This document shows, in pieces, positions 7,699 through 8,827 of a stretch of 8,827 nt of DNA. Below the pieces are notes generated by a model. It ran no database searches and had not been told where the DNA came from. It was given only the letters and a program-made list of their open reading frames with translations. The stretch is from an uncultured Peptococcaceae bacterium. Lineage in GTDB: Bacteria > Bacillota > Peptococcia > Peptococcales > Peptococcaceae. The first letter of the stretch is position 1, and each line of letters opens with the position of its first letter. The translations under genes were made by a program, and so were the position numbers. The DNA is taken from assembly GCA_937922955.1 (NCBI GenBank), contig CALAKO010000067.1, positions 1 to 8,827 of the forward strand. The letters run 5' to 3'.

Positions 7699-7735
7699 TA
7701 AAATAAAAAGCAAGTGCCCTGCTGGACACTTGCTT
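7699..7735 (-). terminator. Intrinsic terminator of the right-edge gene
   Basis: A 9-base perfect stem (7708-7716 with 7727-7735), extendable by two G:C pairs, is followed on the - strand by TTTTTATTTTAT. It starts 33 bases after the stop of the right-edge gene. On the + strand the stem is followed by ACATG, so it acts on the - strand. It separates this gene from the DUF3846/J-domain unit. Confidence 0.85.
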
Positions 7736-7768
7736 ACATGTTATGTGTGTTTAAAGGCAATCGAAATA

Positions 7769-8827
7769 TTAATACGTTAAATATATGAATTGTTCGATTG
7801 CTTCTTGTTTGTTAATAATTCTTTTCTTATTCGCCCAATATAGTATGGCATCGATTAACTCTCCGATAGATTGATCTATATTATCTGCTTCATTTTGTGC
7901 ACTAGAAGGCATTACTACAAGATGATCACCTTCTTCGAATAGTTCACAGCAGTGCCAATTTAGATTATTACCTAAAACAACAGGCGTTGCTTTGATCATA
8001 GGAATGTATTTTGCCTCCATTTCAGGTAAGAAATCAGTGAGTAGAGAAATATGTGGAAGTGTGTTAGTAAATTCTAAATCAGTGCTGATTGAATATTTGT
8101 CAAAAATAAATTTGGCTTCTTTTTCGTCAAGAGTTCTATTATTGATAAATACAGGGAGTTGGAGTGTCTTGGTCATTTTTGTATTATGGGGACCATTATC
8201 CCCATAATAGTAGTAAACGAATTCTAAAGAAACTCCTTTATAAAAACCATTATATTTTAGAGTGATGGTACGCAAAAGGGCGTTGGTTTCTGGGATTTTC
8301 GGTAAAGAGTCTGGTAAAAAAGCTCTTATTGCGTGAAATAGATCGATGTTTTTTACCGCCCAGTGTGGTATATCCAGTTCAGTTAGATTGTATTCCATAT
8401 CGATAATGCCCAATCGATCACGCCAGGCTCGTATATATCGTGCGGGCAATTCGGCGATATAGTGCCAATAGATGATCAAATTGCCGAATTCCTCAGTATA
8501 TTTGTCAACAAAACCAATATAAGCCAATTGCGCAGATATGTCTGTATCTTGGCCATAGGGAATAAACAAGGAAGGATGCCTAAGTAAAATATCTTTTCTA
8601 AGATTTTCTGATGTATCGGTTTTTTCTTTGATGTCAGGATCTGTAAATCGTTCGTCTGTAGCGGATTTGATCAGGGAAATCCCTTCTTTAAATTCTTCTT
8701 TCCCAATTACGAATAAATTGTAATGGTTTAAATGTATTTCATCTGGATATAATCGGTCGTGCTTTTTTTTAGAATTATGAATAGTTGCAAAGATATTAAA
8801 TTGCTTATGCGCTTGAGCGCAATCTAT
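7769..8827 (-). CDS. Unrecognised soluble protein, 5' end outside window
   Basis: The frame is open from the right edge to TAA at 7769-7771, giving 352 visible residues. There is no Met codon in the first 89 visible residues, so the start lies beyond 8827; the TTG at 8569 is unlikely to be the start because the open frame continues upstream with similar character. I do not recognise the family. The visible part begins with a mixed segment containing HNSKKKHDRLYPDEIHL, which could suit a nucleic-acid or nuclease-type fold, but no catalytic motif is clear. It is rich in aromatic residues (VYYYYGDNGPHN, IIYWHYIAELPARYIRAW) and ends with a helical stretch SIGELIDAILYWANKKR. No signal peptide or membrane segment is seen in the visible part. 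Many sampled lines are about 30% GC, lower than the neighbours, suggesting separate acquisition. It has its own terminator and runs toward the mobile-element genes. Confidence 0.82.
   Translation of the reverse strand: MDCAQAHKQFNIFATIHNSKKKHDRLYPDEIHLNHYNLFVIGKEEFKEGISLIKSATDERFTDPDIKEKTDTSENLRKDILLRHPSLFIPYGQDTDISAQLAYIGFVDKYTEEFGNLIIYWHYIAELPARYIRAWRDRLGIIDMEYNLTELDIPHWAVKNIDLFHAIRAFLPDSLPKIPETNALLRTITLKYNGFYKGVSLEFVYYYYGDNGPHNTKMTKTLQLPVFINNRTLDEKEAKFIFDKYSISTDLEFTNTLPHISLLTDFLPEMEAKYIPMIKATPVVLGNNLNWHCCELFEEGDHLVVMPSSAQNEADNIDQSIGELIDAILYWANKKRIINKQEAIEQFIYLTY

Noticed and set aside
7677..7706. Nine-codon frame with a good ribosome binding site
   Set aside because: Too short to call a gene; better explained as a truncated copy of the leader in the opposite arm. 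A leader peptide is not excluded.
8567..8569. TTG as the start of the right-edge gene
   Set aside because: The frame stays open for another 86 codons to the window edge and has no good ribosome binding site at the TTG.

Overview
The window looks like an accessory or mobile region of a low-to-mid GC Gram-positive-type bacterium, most likely Firmicutes. The reasons are strong AGGAGG-type ribosome binding sites, TNNNN-tailed intrinsic terminators, and a DUF3846/J-domain gene pair of the kind common on Firmicutes plasmids and integrative elements. I cannot place it below phylum level from the sequence alone. Base composition is patchy: sampled 60-base lines are about 40-48% GC in the helicase genes, 47-55% in the J-domain gene and often about 30% in the right-edge gene. 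This suggests assembly from several sources.

Left block (1-6525, + strand): a two-gene operon. The first gene enters from the left edge and encodes at least 1442 residues of a giant superfamily 2 helicase. Visible are the second RecA-like half (motifs V and VI), several zinc-ribbon-like cysteine clusters, a DUF1998/MZB cysteine domain, a PD-(D/E)XK/Vsr-like nuclease-like domain and a long unexplained tail. Its stop codon overlaps the start of the second gene. That gene encodes a 698-residue UvrD-like superfamily 1 helicase with a RelE/ParE-like toxin fold fused to its N-terminus. Giant DUF1998 helicases are core parts of anti-phage systems such as DISARM (DrmA/DrmB) and Druantia (DruE). I infer a DNA-targeting or genome-defence module, but the pair does not match the gene content of a named system that I can assign with confidence. 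The operon ends at a strong hairpin terminator.

Middle block (6524-7457, - strand): a convergent two-gene unit made of a DUF3846-family small protein followed by a truncated J-domain (DnaJ-like) protein. Both are typical mobile-element housekeeping genes of unknown function.

Non-coding block (7458-7768): mostly a long imperfect inverted repeat (arms about 7438-7557 and 7585-7698, central spacer about 27 bases), reaching into the start of the DUF3846 reading frame. Each arm carries a similar ribosome binding site plus ATG, pointing outward in opposite directions. It is the least explained structure in the window. It is followed by the terminator of the next gene.

Right block (7769 to edge, - strand): a low-GC gene, cut by the right edge, encoding at least 352 residues of an unrecognised soluble protein.
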